From Mucilaginibacter cryoferens (lineage in GTDB: Bacteria > Bacteroidota > Bacteroidia > Sphingobacteriales > Sphingobacteriaceae), in NCBI RefSeq assembly GCF_014205845.1, contig NZ_JACHCR010000032.1:1-56714 (forward strand): a stretch of 56,714 nt of DNA, in the 5' to 3' direction. The notes below the pieces were generated by a model, which ran no database searches, had not been told where the DNA came from, and saw only the letters and a list, made by a program, of their open reading frames with translations. Positions 7,341-17,411 of this stretch are shown here, piece after piece; the first letter of the stretch is position 1, and the number at the start of each line of letters is the position of its first letter. A program made the position numbers and the translations under genes.

Positions 7341-10300
7341 CTAATGTATAACAATCACCTTTTTAGCATAAACCTTACTCCCCAGTGTTACCCTTAAAAT
7401 ATAAACACCCGGCGGCACAGCGCTTACATTCACTACCGTGCTAAAATTACCCTGCGGAATGCTTTGTTTTTGGGTTAGGGTAGTTTGCCCAACCGAACTT
7501 ATAAGTGCAATATTTAAATCTTCGGCGGTATTTGCCTTAAACACCACATACAAATTATCGCTGGTTGGTACCGGAAAAACGGTTAAACCTATATCTGTTG
7601 ATTTATCTGCGTTGGTAACTGTTCGGGCATAGGCAAACACATCTGATATGGCTACACAGCCACTGGCCAGCGTATCTGCTACCTGATAATTACCGCTTTG
7701 TAACGGATTAAAAGTAGTACCGGTAGCGCCTGCTATCACCTGGCCATTTAATAGCCATTGATTGCCTGTAGCCATGCTGGAGTTTAAGGTATTGTTGCTT
7801 TGCACAATAACCGGTTTGGTTAAGGTAACCGCTTTGCGCGCGGCCGATGCGCAGCCCAGGCTTTGCACCTTCATATCGTAAAAATAATAATAGAACCCTT
7901 TATAGTAGGTGGTATCAGAAGGATTGTCGCCCGTAGCATCATTAGATACTATGCTAAAAATATTGCCTATGCTAAAAGGATAACCGGTTACCCCCGCGTT
8001 GTTACGGTAAATAGTAGCCGCATTATCGTAGGTTATGGATATCTGGTAATTACCGGCCGCTGGTAATTCGAGGTTAAGATCGTATACTTTACCCTGATCT
8101 GCCGGGTCATCATCTTGCGGTCCGGCCAGTGGCGTGGTGCGGGTTGCCTGGGCATTTATGGTAGTGGTGGCCACAATCTGCCCGCTGCTGTTGCTTACAT
8201 TAAAAGTTATTTTGCCCGGGTTGCCTATGTACAGCCGCGCACTTTGAATAACCACCGGCACTTTGGTATTAATATTTATTGACGGGGTAAACTGGTTGTA
8301 CCCACCGCCACTGAACACATTTTTGGTAGCCGGACCTATAGTTCCCTTAAAATCATTTACGCCTGCATAATAAGTATTATTTACCGGCGGAGTTGCAGTA
8401 TTGGCCGGGCTGCCGGCTGCTACAGGGATAGTATCGTTTACATTTTGATACCAAAGTAAAGTACCATCACCAACGCCCGATAGCAGGTATTGCTTGGTAT
8501 CGGTACAATAATATGCGCTCAGAGCGCCAATGGCCGATGGGCTGTTTATTACGATGGTTGTGGTTACTGTATCGTTTGTTTTAACCGGATCGCCGGGTAA
8601 ACTGCTGATGGCGGTTATGGTGTAAGTTGCCCCGGCAACAGCATTAAAATTTTGAGCAAAGGTAAAGTTATCTTCATCGCCAGATGCAAGCGTGGCGGTG
8701 TAGATGCCGGTAAAAGTACTTACAGAATTGTCGGCCGCTGTTATTTTTACGGTTAAAGGAATATTGCTGATAGCTGCGCTGCCATAGTTTTTAACCCTAA
8801 CGGTAACCGGCGTACTTGCCGAGCAAGCCCCGCTCGATCCCGGATTTACAATAGCGACTATACCCGCATCAATGCTGGTTTGTAAAAACTGTACCCTATA
8901 ATCCTGGGTTTCGCCTTTGGCATAACTGCCACAGGCGGTAATAGTTGATGCATCACTGGTTTCGCTTAATACTACCCGCATCAGGCTGTAAGTACCGGCT
9001 GTAACACTTGCCGGTATTTTTATAGTAGCATTGTAAACGCCCGTTCCATTTATAACACCTGTGGTGGCCACCAGCTCGCTATCTTCAAAAGTGCCGTTTT
9101 CATTAAAATCTATAAACACTTTGGCCATTTTATTAAAGTTGCCTCCACAAGTACCCAATGTTAAACTTAGCGGGTACGATTTATCCTGCTCCAGCTGAAC
9201 TGTTAAGTTGGTATAGTCAGAATAGCTTTGGCAACCTGCCGCCGGGGTATTGTTAATATTGGCCAACGTCATGTTATCAACCCGCGAATCGGCGTTACTT
9301 AGCGGTGCCGATGAGCAGTAGGCCTTACCACCCATGCCCGTAACTATAAGCGAATAAGGTTGCGAACCCGAAGATAAGGTGCCTTTATGCGATACTGTAA
9401 TGATATAAGCCTTGCCTGGCACGGCGTTGGCAATATAAACCTGCTCCACATTATCCCTGATGTTATTGCCCGTTGTTGCTGTCGCGGATGGATTATCGGG
9501 ATCTAAAACCCAGGCATTGTAAGTAGTGGTGCCGTCGCTCACTTTTATATCCAGGTCGTTAACCAGTTTGGGGGTACGGCTGTTGATGGTGCCATCAGGC
9601 AAAACCGTTCCCTGCGGATCTGTCCAGGCTATGGTTGCTGTCAGCGCATCGGCCCCCGAAGCCAGTACATTAACAGATTGGGTTTGCCCCTGGCTTAACG
9701 TATTTTCTTTGATAAGGCTTTTGGTGCCATTATCGGTAATGGCCTGCGCAGCCTTGGTCATATTAAGTAATCCCCAGCCATAAATATAATCGGGGCCAAC
9801 ATTACCGGCATCAAAAGCGGTATGGCAAACCAGGCCCTTAAGTGTTGCCGACCGCATAAACGTTTGGTTATTTTGTTTGTAATAGTACTCCTGCAGCAAA
9901 TACAACGAGCCGGTAATATTAGGCGCGGCCATAGAGGTACCAGAGAGCGTTAGGTACGCTGTACTGTTGGCAACCCCTACCGATGTTACGTTTACCCCAT
10001 CGCCTACAATATCGGGCTTTACACGGCCATCATCTGTAGGCCCCCAACTGCTGAAATAGGCTATACTCACATCTTCTCTCTTTTGAGGGCCCGAAGGCAA
10101 TGGATTTACAGCGCCTACGGTAAGGTTATTTTTGGCGTTGCCTGTTGTACTAATAATATCATACCCGCTGTTATCGCTTATGTTAGCCGGGCGGGCTCCT
10201 TTATTAACCAGGGTTTGATCTGTACGGCTGCGGTAGCCATAATAGGTTGCCCCTACTGCCGGCCCATTGCTAGCCCTGGCGTTACCTGCCGATTCTACAA

Positions 10301-11084
10301 TAAGGTAATAAGGCGCGGCGTAAGCTATTTTATCCCATGATTGCGCACGGGTATCATAAAAGCCAAAAGTATAATCAACCGAATCGCCGGGCAGGCCGTA
10401 CCATTCCCAGCGGCTGTCGGTATCGTTATAATCCCATCCGGCCACATCGCCGTAGGAGTGATTGGAGAGTAACAAGCCCGATGCGGCTCCGCTCATTTCG
10501 GCTACATCATTATTAAAATCCCATGATAACAGGGTGCCCGTATTAAAAGCCATCCCTTTAGCAGGCGCGTAAACACCTTTAGCTATCATGGTACCTGCAA
10601 CGTGTGTTGTATGATCAAGTACGGCAGCACCATCTTTTATAGTGATGGTTTTACCGGCAAATTCCTGGTGCGCGGTATATACCGAACCGCCATCCCAAAT
10701 AGCCAGTTTATTTAACAGATAGGCACTTGAGCCCGATAAGTTTAAACCCAGCGAACCGCCGGGCTGCACCGTATTGGTGCCGGTTGTAGCCGCAGCCGTA
10801 GTATTATTATGAGTGATGAGATAAACCGGAAAGCCCAAACTATTTACCCCCTGCAACGATAACAGGTTACCATTTTTAGATCGCCTGCTGATAGGCCAGC
10901 CCCGTTTGGTGGCTTGCGCAAGTGCCTGTTGCCTGCCTGTAGTGTAGGTATTTTTTAATTGTGATGCAAAACTACTTAGCTCGGCTTTTTTGGCATCACT
11001 TACCAAAGGTTGCTGGGCAAAGGTCTCGCCCGCCAGGCATAACAAAAAAAAACAAACGTAAATAACCGGGTAGAATTTAGTCAT
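7341..11084 (-). CDS. S8 (subtilisin-like) serine peptidase with type IX secretion sorting domain
   Basis: A large secreted protease (1247 residues). A signal peptide ends near residue 23. The catalytic triad is visible: D131 (AIWDGG), H161 (DHTTHVAGT) and S384 (SGTSMAAP), with the oxyanion Asn at N268 (ESAGN). Beta domains follow: a proprotein-convertase-like region at ~460-590 and a GEVED domain at ~640-735 (FIDFNENGTFED ... GETQDYRVQF). Next come a CARDB-like domain (~740-840) and Ig-like segments. A C-terminal type A sorting domain ends it (FPVPTSDNLYV ... VPPGVYILRV ... KKVIVIH). It is probably exported by type IX secretion and attached to or released from the surface. The substrate is unknown. 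Confidence 0.93.
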   Translation of the reverse strand: MTKFYPVIYVCFFLLCLAGETFAQQPLVSDAKKAELSSFASQLKNTYTTGRQQALAQATKRGWPISRRSKNGNLLSLQGVNSLGFPVYLITHNNTTAAATTGTNTVQPGGSLGLNLSGSSAYLLNKLAIWDGGSVYTAHQEFAGKTITIKDGAAVLDHTTHVAGTMIAKGVYAPAKGMAFNTGTLLSWDFNNDVAEMSGAASGLLLSNHSYGDVAGWDYNDTDSRWEWYGLPGDSVDYTFGFYDTRAQSWDKIAYAAPYYLIVESAGNARASNGPAVGATYYGYRSRTDQTLVNKGARPANISDNSGYDIISTTGNAKNNLTVGAVNPLPSGPQKREDVSIAYFSSWGPTDDGRVKPDIVGDGVNVTSVGVANSTAYLTLSGTSMAAPNITGSLYLLQEYYYKQNNQTFMRSATLKGLVCHTAFDAGNVGPDYIYGWGLLNMTKAAQAITDNGTKSLIKENTLSQGQTQSVNVLASGADALTATIAWTDPQGTVLPDGTINSRTPKLVNDLDIKVSDGTTTYNAWVLDPDNPSATATTGNNIRDNVEQVYIANAVPGKAYIITVSHKGTLSSGSQPYSLIVTGMGGKAYCSSAPLSNADSRVDNMTLANINNTPAAGCQSYSDYTNLTVQLEQDKSYPLSLTLGTCGGNFNKMAKVFIDFNENGTFEDSELVATTGVINGTGVYNATIKIPASVTAGTYSLMRVVLSETSDASTITACGSYAKGETQDYRVQFLQTSIDAGIVAIVNPGSSGACSASTPVTVRVKNYGSAAISNIPLTVKITAADNSVSTFTGIYTATLASGDEDNFTFAQNFNAVAGATYTITAISSLPGDPVKTNDTVTTTIVINSPSAIGALSAYYCTDTKQYLLSGVGDGTLLWYQNVNDTIPVAAGSPANTATPPVNNTYYAGVNDFKGTIGPATKNVFSGGGYNQFTPSININTKVPVVIQSARLYIGNPGKITFNVSNSSGQIVATTTINAQATRTTPLAGPQDDDPADQGKVYDLNLELPAAGNYQISITYDNAATIYRNNAGVTGYPFSIGNIFSIVSNDATGDNPSDTTYYKGFYYYFYDMKVQSLGCASAARKAVTLTKPVIVQSNNTLNSSMATGNQWLLNGQVIAGATGTTFNPLQSGNYQVADTLASGCVAISDVFAYARTVTNADKSTDIGLTVFPVPTSDNLYVVFKANTAEDLNIALISSVGQTTLTQKQSIPQGNFSTVVNVSAVPPGVYILRVTLGSKVYAKKVIVIH

Positions 11085-11943
11085 GGGCTTGAAATATAGG
11101 TATTTTCAAGAAAATTTAAACCACTAAATTAACTGATTTATACAAGCTTTTTATGAAGCCCCGATGAACACAAGGAATGTATCTATGAGTAGTGTATTAA
11201 CCACTCCCCATAGTGACTTTTAATTCTTGATTCTCTTCCCGGAAGCTCCCTAAAAACACAAAAGCAGATTGTCATTGAGCTACAACCAGGTCAACCCGAA
11301 AAAAACAGTAATAACATCTTAAAAAAAAGATCGTCATTGCGAGTGACAACCAGCTCGACTGGAAAAAACATTGATGACATCCCAAAAAAAGATCGTCATT
11401 GCGAGTGACAACCGGGGGTAACCCAGAAAAAACAGTAATGACATCTTAAAAGAGACCGTCCTTGCGAGGAGGTACGACGAAGCAATCCCCAAATTACAGG
11501 GCGGATTTGCATAGCGACTCTGTAAGTCGGGGATTGCTTCGTACCTCGCAATGACGGCGGCGATGGTATTGTGCTTGAAAAAACAAACACTGATAATCAG
11601 CCATTTAAAATCACGTCATTATAAGGCACGAAGCAATCCCCTACTTACAGGGCGGATTTGCACAGCAACTCTGTAAGTCGGGGATTGCTTCGTACCTCGC
11701 AATGACGGTGGTGAGGGTGTTGTGTTTGAAAAAAACACATACTGATAATCAACACTTTAAAAGCATGTCATTATAAGGAGGTACGACGAAGCAATGACGA
11801 TGGCGAGGGTATATCGCATATGAAAAACAAGCTGATATTCAATCATTTATAATCACGTCATTATAAGACACGAAGCAATGACGCTTGAATAAATGTTTCA
11901 TTAAAACTATAAAAGCATCAATAAATCAAGTTTAAACAGCTTC
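11085..11943. other. 859-bp gene-free region with hairpin repeat array
   Basis: Contains no credible gene. Open frames here encode the peptide word RGTKQSPTYRV, which is a translation of the hairpin repeat and not a protein. Most of the region is the compound repeat array at 11320-11890. Confidence 0.85.
11320..11890 (+). repeat. Compound array of hairpin repeats (copy 1)
   Basis: Alternating units: GTCATTGCGAGTGACAACC followed by CTGGAAAAAACATTGATGAC-type spacers, then hairpins whose stems read GAAGCAATCCCC ... GGGGATTGCTTC around a CTGTAAGT/ACTTACAG inner stem. Full hairpins lie near 11482-11545 and 11630-11692; truncated units follow near 11780 and 11870. The same units in the same order, but reverse-complemented, form the array at 43375-43980. 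Confidence 0.9.
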
Positions 11944-13593
11944 TCAGGACAGGTATTTCCCCACTATCGGCATCCTGCGGCCCATGCCAAATGCTTTGGG
12001 TGATACCCTTAAGATTGGCGGCGTTTGGAAACGTTTATGTTCTGCCGAATTGGTGAGTTTTATTACCCGGCGCACAGTAGCTTCGTCGTAACCCATTTTT
12101 ATGATCTCGGCCGATGAGCGGCGATATTCAATATACTCTTCCAGTATCTTATCCAAAACATCATATTCGGGCAGCGAATCGGTATCTTTCTGATCGGGCC
12201 TTAACTCGGCCGATGGTGGTTTTACAATAGAGTTTATCGGGATAATCTCTTTATCCCTGTTAATATGGCGGGCCAGGTCAAACACCTGTGTTTTGTATAC
12301 ATCGCCAATTACAGAGATACCGCCACACATATCGCCATACAAGGTGCCGTACCCAACAGCGGCTTCACTTTTATTGCTGGTATTAAGCAGTATATAACCA
12401 AACTTATTACACATGGCCATTAATAATATAGCCCTGCTGCGCGATTGAATATTCTCTTCGGCAATGTTAAACGGCAGATTTTTAAACTGTGGATGCAGCG
12501 AGCCCTCAATGGCTTCGGTAATATTACGAATGGCGATGGTTTCGCTTTTACAACCCAGATTGGCTACCAGGTCTTCGGCATCCTTCAGGGAATGGTCGCT
12601 CGAAAAACGGGAAGGTAACAACACCGCCATTACATTCGCCGCACCAAGCGCTTCGGCAGCCAAAGCACATACTACGGCCGAATCGATACCGCCAGACAGG
12701 CCTAAGATGGCCTGCTTAAAACCCGATTTATGAAAGTAGTCCCTGATACCCAATATAATTCCCTGGTGAATTTGCTCAATATCGCCGGGGCGCTCTGTTT
12801 TCAGTGTAGTAGGATGTTCAAAGCTGAGGGTATTATCATTATTTAAGGTGTAATACGCCATATCCTCTTCAAAGTATGGCATCTCATCTATCAGCTTACC
12901 GGCATTATCAAACACCAGCGATCCGCCATCGAAAATAAGTTCGGTTTGCGCACCTACGTTGTTTACATATAGCAGGGGCAATTGGTACCTGCTTGCATTA
13001 TCGCTCAAAATGGCAATGCGTTCTTCATCGTGGTTATAGGCAAACGGCGATGCCGCTATGTTGATCATCACATCCGGCTGCTGGTGGATCAAAATATCCA
13101 TAGGGCGGGTAATGTATAATGGGTTCTCTATGGTGTTCCACAGATCTTCGCAAATGGTAAGCGCTATTCTTTTGCCCTTAAACTCAATGCAGTTAAACTC
13201 CGTTGATGGTTCAAAGTAGCGGTACTCGTCAAATACATCGTAGTTTGGCAACAACGCTTTATTTACTATTGCCTTTACCTTACCACCCTCAATAAAATAA
13301 GCCGAATTATTCAGATCCTTGCCTTCGGTTTTATTATTAAAGGTTGGCAGGCCTATAATACAAGCTACATCGGTACAAACCGCCGCTATTTTTTTAGCCG
13401 ACTCTTCGCATAAACCAATAAACTCATCAAATTCCAAAAAATCGCGTGCGGGGTAACCGCATACGCACAACTCGGCAAAAACAACCAGGTTGGCACCGTT
13501 TTGTTTGGCTTTTAATACATGGTCAATAATTTTGGCCGTGTTAGATTCGAAGTTACCTATATGATAGTTAAGCTGGGCTAATGCAATTTTCAT
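11944..13593 (-). CDS. nadE: Glutamine-dependent NAD+ synthetase
   Basis: Last step of NAD+ synthesis: amidation of deamido-NAD+ using ATP and ammonia released from glutamine. The N-terminal nitrilase-type glutaminase domain (~1-250) shows the catalytic Glu (VVFAELCVCGYP), Lys (NKALLPNYDVFDEYRYF) and Cys (LTICEDLW). The C-terminal synthetase domain (~265-549) shows the pyrophosphatase loop LGLSGGIDSAVV, NTSNKSEAAVGYGTLYGD and GGISVIGDVYKT. Length (549 residues) fits the two-domain enzyme. It is divergent from gldB. Confidence 0.96.
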   Translation of the reverse strand: MKIALAQLNYHIGNFESNTAKIIDHVLKAKQNGANLVVFAELCVCGYPARDFLEFDEFIGLCEESAKKIAAVCTDVACIIGLPTFNNKTEGKDLNNSAYFIEGGKVKAIVNKALLPNYDVFDEYRYFEPSTEFNCIEFKGKRIALTICEDLWNTIENPLYITRPMDILIHQQPDVMINIAASPFAYNHDEERIAILSDNASRYQLPLLYVNNVGAQTELIFDGGSLVFDNAGKLIDEMPYFEEDMAYYTLNNDNTLSFEHPTTLKTERPGDIEQIHQGIILGIRDYFHKSGFKQAILGLSGGIDSAVVCALAAEALGAANVMAVLLPSRFSSDHSLKDAEDLVANLGCKSETIAIRNITEAIEGSLHPQFKNLPFNIAEENIQSRSRAILLMAMCNKFGYILLNTSNKSEAAVGYGTLYGDMCGGISVIGDVYKTQVFDLARHINRDKEIIPINSIVKPPSAELRPDQKDTDSLPEYDVLDKILEEYIEYRRSSAEIIKMGYDEATVRRVIKLTNSAEHKRFQTPPILRVSPKAFGMGRRMPIVGKYLS

Positions 13594-13628
13594 GGATGGT
13601 ATAGTAACGTATTAATGCAAATAAAAAT

Positions 13629-13636
13629 TATTTTTG
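13629..13636 (+). promoter_or_regulatory. -7 promoter box of gldB
   Basis: TATTTTTG matches TAnnTTTG, 14 bases before the ATG at 13651. It lies downstream of the alternative ATG at 13615, arguing for the later start. No clear -33 TTG is seen. Confidence 0.5.
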
Positions 13637-13650
13637 CTCAAAGGATAAAT

Positions 13651-14688
13651 ATGATAACTACCCCGTATAAAGCAAAACAAATTTACTTAATTTTTTTCAT
13701 CGGCCTGATATTGGCCTCCTGCGGGCGCAATAAAAAGATAGATGTAAGTAATATTAACCTTGAAGTGAAGATTGAACGCTTTGACCAGGATTTTGACGCT
13801 ATGCGTACCAGGCCAATGGCGCAGCAGGCCATCCACCTTCATAATAAATACCGTGTATTTTACCAGGATTTTATTGAACGTATTTTGCCGGTGGGCAATA
13901 TAAAGGATACAGCATATTTTAAAGCCCTTCGCAACGTTTTTAACAACAAAGCCTATAATGATCTGCGGCAGGATGTGGAAGCTACTTACCCTAACCTGGA
14001 TAAGCAAAATACCGAGCTTACCGAAGCCTTTAAATATATTAAACATTACTATCCGCAGAAAAAAATGCCAAAGGTATATGCCTACTTCTCGGGCTTCCAG
14101 GCGCAAACTTCTATTGGCGATGGTTATTTCGCTATAGGGCTCGACCTGTTTCTGGGGGCAAATTCCAGGTTTTACCCGTCTATCACCAGCGCGTTTCCGC
14201 ATTATATGTCGCGTCATTTTACGCCCGAAAATATTACACCGCGTGTAATTGAGGGCATTGCCCGTGAAGATATGTTTCCGGAGGATGATGCTGATAAATC
14301 GCTGCTATCGAAAATGATATACAACGGCAAGATCATGTACTTTATGGATAAGATATTGCCCGAAGTTGGCGATACCACCAAAATAAGTTATACCGGTGCC
14401 CAGATGAAATGGTGTACCGGCTTTGAACCGAAAATATGGAGTTACTTTTTGGATGAGAACTTGCTGTATGAGACCGACTATCCCAAAATTCAAAAATACC
14501 TTACAGAAGCACCCTTTACTCCCGGCCTTGGCGAAAACAACGAATCGGCCCCAAAGCTGGCGGTATGGACCGGCTGGCAAATTGTACGTACCTATATGGA
14601 TAAACATCCTGATGTTACCCTACAGCAGCTGATGAAAGAGAAGGATGCCCAAAAGATATTGAATGAATCGAAATACAGGCCTAAGTAG
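13651..14688 (+). CDS. gldB: Gliding motility lipoprotein GldB homologue
   Basis: From the ATG at 13651 the protein has a lipoprotein signal (YLIFFIGLILASC, lipobox LASC). The body matches the GldB family: INLEVKIERFDQDFDAM near the N-terminus, YFSGFQAQTSIGDGYFAIGLDLFLG in the middle, and a C-terminal VWTGWQIVRTYM. In Flavobacterium, GldB is required for gliding; in non-gliding relatives its role is less clear. The upstream ATG at 13615 would place extra residues before the signal peptide and lies before the promoter. A gldC gene is not seen next to it. Confidence 0.85.
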   Translation: MITTPYKAKQIYLIFFIGLILASCGRNKKIDVSNINLEVKIERFDQDFDAMRTRPMAQQAIHLHNKYRVFYQDFIERILPVGNIKDTAYFKALRNVFNNKAYNDLRQDVEATYPNLDKQNTELTEAFKYIKHYYPQKKMPKVYAYFSGFQAQTSIGDGYFAIGLDLFLGANSRFYPSITSAFPHYMSRHFTPENITPRVIEGIAREDMFPEDDADKSLLSKMIYNGKIMYFMDKILPEVGDTTKISYTGAQMKWCTGFEPKIWSYFLDENLLYETDYPKIQKYLTEAPFTPGLGENNESAPKLAVWTGWQIVRTYMDKHPDVTLQQLMKEKDAQKILNESKYRPK

Positions 14689-14690
14689 GG

Positions 14691-14832
14691 AGCCCCCCAG
14701 CCCCCTAAAGGGGGAGCTTTTTGATTTGCAGGTTTCCAATTATTCGTATAAACAATAAAGCCCAGGCAATCGCCCGGGCTTTATTGTTTATCTATATTTT
14801 TCCAAAATTCCCCTTTAGGGGCTGGGGGGCTT
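14691..14832. terminator. Nested inverted repeats between convergent genes
   Basis: Outer arms (14691-14717 and 14808-14832, GC-rich AGCCCCCCAGCCCC type) enclose a strong hairpin at 14750-14789. That hairpin's arms read AATAAAGCCC and GGGCTTTATT with an AT tail on both sides. Placed between gldB and the convergent small membrane protein gene, the inner hairpin is a good bidirectional terminator. Confidence 0.8.
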
Positions 14833-15025
14833 ACTTTATTATGGCAAACACAGTTTTTAAAGCTATTGCAGCACCAATTAACAACGCGATGTTGGCAATA
14901 ATTGAAAAATAGGTAGAGTTTTCATCACCGGCAAAGCGAATGAATACACCAAAAATGCCTATGATGATTGCAACAACTAATATTTTGTAATGTTTCTCTG
15001 CGTTAGCGTTTTCCATTGACTCCAT
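14831..15025 (-). CDS. Small two-helix membrane protein of unknown function
   Basis: A 64-residue protein with two hydrophobic helices, roughly residues 15-33 (ILVVAIIIGIFGVFIRFA) and 39-62 (YFSIIANIALLIGAAIALKTVF). The start may be at 15025 or 15016 (residue 4). Not assigned to a family. It lies downstream of a terminator-like element and upstream, in transcription sense, of nothing else; it may be transcribed alone. Confidence 0.65.
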   Translation of the reverse strand: MESMENANAEKHYKILVVAIIIGIFGVFIRFAGDENSTYFSIIANIALLIGAAIALKTVFAIIK

Positions 15026-15085
15026 GATACCGTATTTAATGTTTTGGCAAAAATAGAAATGTTTAGCGAAAATGCCACTAAATTT

Positions 15086-15976
15086 TTAGGATTTTATCGT
15101 GCCGAAGAACGCCGGATGCTTCCTTTTGTAATACCTGAACAGCAATATAAAGCCAAGGGCCACTAAAACAAACACCCACAGGTTGGCAAGGGCCAAAACC
15201 ACCTCTGTAAACATGAACCATCCATAGGCCAGCGAATTGAATAAACGTTTCCCAAAAAGCAATTGATAAGCCGAAGGATCGTCATTGGCTATAGTTTCCT
15301 GAATAATGGTATTACTCTCATAAAAATTCAGCGTGATTACACTGAACTTAACAGCGGCATCAATTTTAAGGTTGTCTATCTGTCCATCTACCATGTCATC
15401 TTTCAGCAACAAAACGTTCATGGGGTTTTTTATGGTAACTTTTCCTTTCCTCTGCTGGTCTACCAATTCCTTGCGAGTGTTGAACTTTAGTTTGGCCGAT
15501 AGAAAATCGAGTGATTTATCTTCTATATCCATTTTACTGAATGTAACGTGGGTACCCATGTGCGCCACCTGGTACATAAAGTCTTCCAACTTATCTGATG
15601 GTATTTTGATAGTCATATCCTCAGAGGTATTGAATGCAGACACCCTCCGTACCGAATCATCGCTGATGCGATAATCCCGGCTGCCCTGGGTTGACGACTC
15701 CATTTGATGATGCATAACCATCCCGGTATTTTTAACAGTAAGCCCTGTTATCTTTTCTGCCGTTTGCTGCACATTTTTTACTTTAAAACGCATATCGGCA
15801 GATTTTACAAGTTTGGGTTCTACCGACAAGGAGGTATCAACCATTGTTTTCCGATCTACAGAGGTAGAATCAGCACTGCTACTATTGTTAATCGCCTCAT
15901 ATTTTGAGCCAGCTCCTTTACAAGCGCCCAGCAGCAATACTCCCACCGCCAGGGTAGTTAAAATTTTGATTTTCAT
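15086..15976 (-). CDS. DUF4349 domain lipoprotein
   Basis: A 296-residue lipoprotein (lipobox LLGAC near residue 20). A DUF4349 domain fills about residues 55-270: KSADMRFKVKNVQQT at its start, TIKIPSDKLEDFMYQV and FSKMDIEDKSLDFLSAKLKF in the middle. A C-terminal membrane helix (LALANLWVFVLVALGFILLF) and a basic tail end it. The family function is not known; the layout suggests an envelope protein with a periplasmic domain. Confidence 0.85.
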   Translation of the reverse strand: MKIKILTTLAVGVLLLGACKGAGSKYEAINNSSSADSTSVDRKTMVDTSLSVEPKLVKSADMRFKVKNVQQTAEKITGLTVKNTGMVMHHQMESSTQGSRDYRISDDSVRRVSAFNTSEDMTIKIPSDKLEDFMYQVAHMGTHVTFSKMDIEDKSLDFLSAKLKFNTRKELVDQQRKGKVTIKNPMNVLLLKDDMVDGQIDNLKIDAAVKFSVITLNFYESNTIIQETIANDDPSAYQLLFGKRLFNSLAYGWFMFTEVVLALANLWVFVLVALGFILLFRYYKRKHPAFFGTIKS

Positions 15977-16619
15977 GATGTTAATTGTTTTTTTTGGTTA
16001 CTATTAATACCGAAAATGGGCTTTAGGTAACCCTATTTTCTGAATCAGAATTTTCAGGATTATTGAATTGACAGAATTTTGGCGAAAGTCGTGGGAATAA
16101 TATAAAGTTTCATTTTTAAAATTCGGAAATTTTAAAACCCTTTTTTTAGCCAAAACAAATCTTTCACTTTATATGAAATGCAATTGTGCTTGCAGGTAAA
16201 AAATTTCAACCCCATTAGGCAGGCCACTATTGCCCCCTGCACAATAAAATCTATAGGCAGCTAAAACACCTTACCTGAACAACTTAACAAAATTTATATC
16301 GTTAGTTCATCTATCAAACGCTTCAACGTTTTTACATCCAACAAAGAGGCGCTTGTTATAGAAATTTACTTTAAATTGCTATATGATCCTGACGCTGTTT
16401 TAAGACTTTGCGTTACCGGGATACGCAAACTTTCAAATCAGAATTTATGAAAATATTCTCTATTAATCAGGCTTAGGGCGTTCTGAAAACTTTGTAACTA
16501 ATTCCCAATACTTACCCTAAAAGAGCGGCGGTGGATATTAATATTTCGGTTGGCGATGAAAAACATACCAAACTCTTAAACCTTTGAACTATATTTACCT
16601 TTCAAAACCTGAAATCTGA
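15977..16619. other. 643-bp gene-free region upstream of the zinc-ribbon genes
   Basis: No credible gene. A TTCTGAATCAGAA palindrome lies near 16037, in a context resembling dispersed Bacteroidota repeats. An imperfect promoter-like TATATTTA lies near 16590, upstream of the gene at 16620. The rest is AT-rich without clear structure. Confidence 0.6.
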
Positions 16620-17405
16620 ATGTACCACAATTGTCCTAAATGTGCAGCTAAATTTATGGCAGGGACAAAATTTTGTGAAAACTGTGGTTGTAACCTACAC
16701 ACTGAGTTTATCCAGGCACCTACCTGTCCTCAATGCAAAACGGCTTTTTCTGAAAATACTAAATTTTGCACCAATGATGGCAGCCGATTAGTTAGGCCGG
16801 AAGATTTAGTACGGAGATGCACCATCTGTAATATCGAATATCCCGACGGTGTTAATTTTTGCCCAACTGATGGGGGAGCTATCCAGCCAGCTTATTTAAA
16901 AAACTTGCAGAATACATTTTCCAGTGCTGGAATAAACCCGCAAGGGAATTGGTACCCAAAGGCAGATCTGGGAGCGAGATTCCTGGCGAGGTTGCTTGAC
17001 GCAGTTTTTTTTGCATTGCTTTGTATCCCGGCGTTATTATGTCTGCTTTTGGCGCAGAACAAGGATGACAATGTTTACTCAGGCACAAATTCGGGTGGAT
17101 ATTATTTCTTAGCCATTTTGTTGTATTTTATACCAATAGGTTATGATTTTGTAAAAGACGGATTGGGGCGTGGGCAAAGCTGGGGTAAAAGGATATGTTC
17201 GTTAATGGTGGTCAATTTAAACGATAATTTATCCTGTAACAAAGGCCAGTCCTTTATAAGGAATTTAATATCCGGACTAATCTTAGTTATCCCATTTGTT
17301 GGATGGTTAGTGGAACCTATAATGGTGCTTGCAACACCAGACGGGCGAAAACTGGGCGATAAGGTTGCAAATACCCAGGTAATAGAAGTTAAATTTTATA
17401 AATAG
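16620..17405 (+). CDS. Zinc-ribbon and RDD domain membrane protein
   Basis: The N-terminal ~85 residues carry three CxxC-type zinc ribbons: CPKCAAKFMAGTKFCENCG, CPQCKTAFSENTKFC, and CTICNIEYPDGVNFCP. The C-terminal half is an RDD family membrane domain: GARFLARLLDAVFFALL, GRGQSWGKRICSLMVVN and FIRNLISGLILVIPFVGWL. RDD proteins are small membrane proteins, some implicated in ion transport; the role here is unknown. The next gene, 6 bases downstream, also begins with a zinc ribbon, so the two form an operon. Confidence 0.88.
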   Translation: MYHNCPKCAAKFMAGTKFCENCGCNLHTEFIQAPTCPQCKTAFSENTKFCTNDGSRLVRPEDLVRRCTICNIEYPDGVNFCPTDGGAIQPAYLKNLQNTFSSAGINPQGNWYPKADLGARFLARLLDAVFFALLCIPALLCLLLAQNKDDNVYSGTNSGGYYFLAILLYFIPIGYDFVKDGLGRGQSWGKRICSLMVVNLNDNLSCNKGQSFIRNLISGLILVIPFVGWLVEPIMVLATPDGRKLGDKVANTQVIEVKFYK

Positions 17406-17411
17406 AAATAT

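Noticed and set aside
11396..11590. Open frame encoding RGTKQSPTYRV peptides, and its counterpart at 43718-43975
   Set aside because: It is a translation of the hairpin repeat units; the frame exists in opposite arrays and breaks between units, so no protein is likely.
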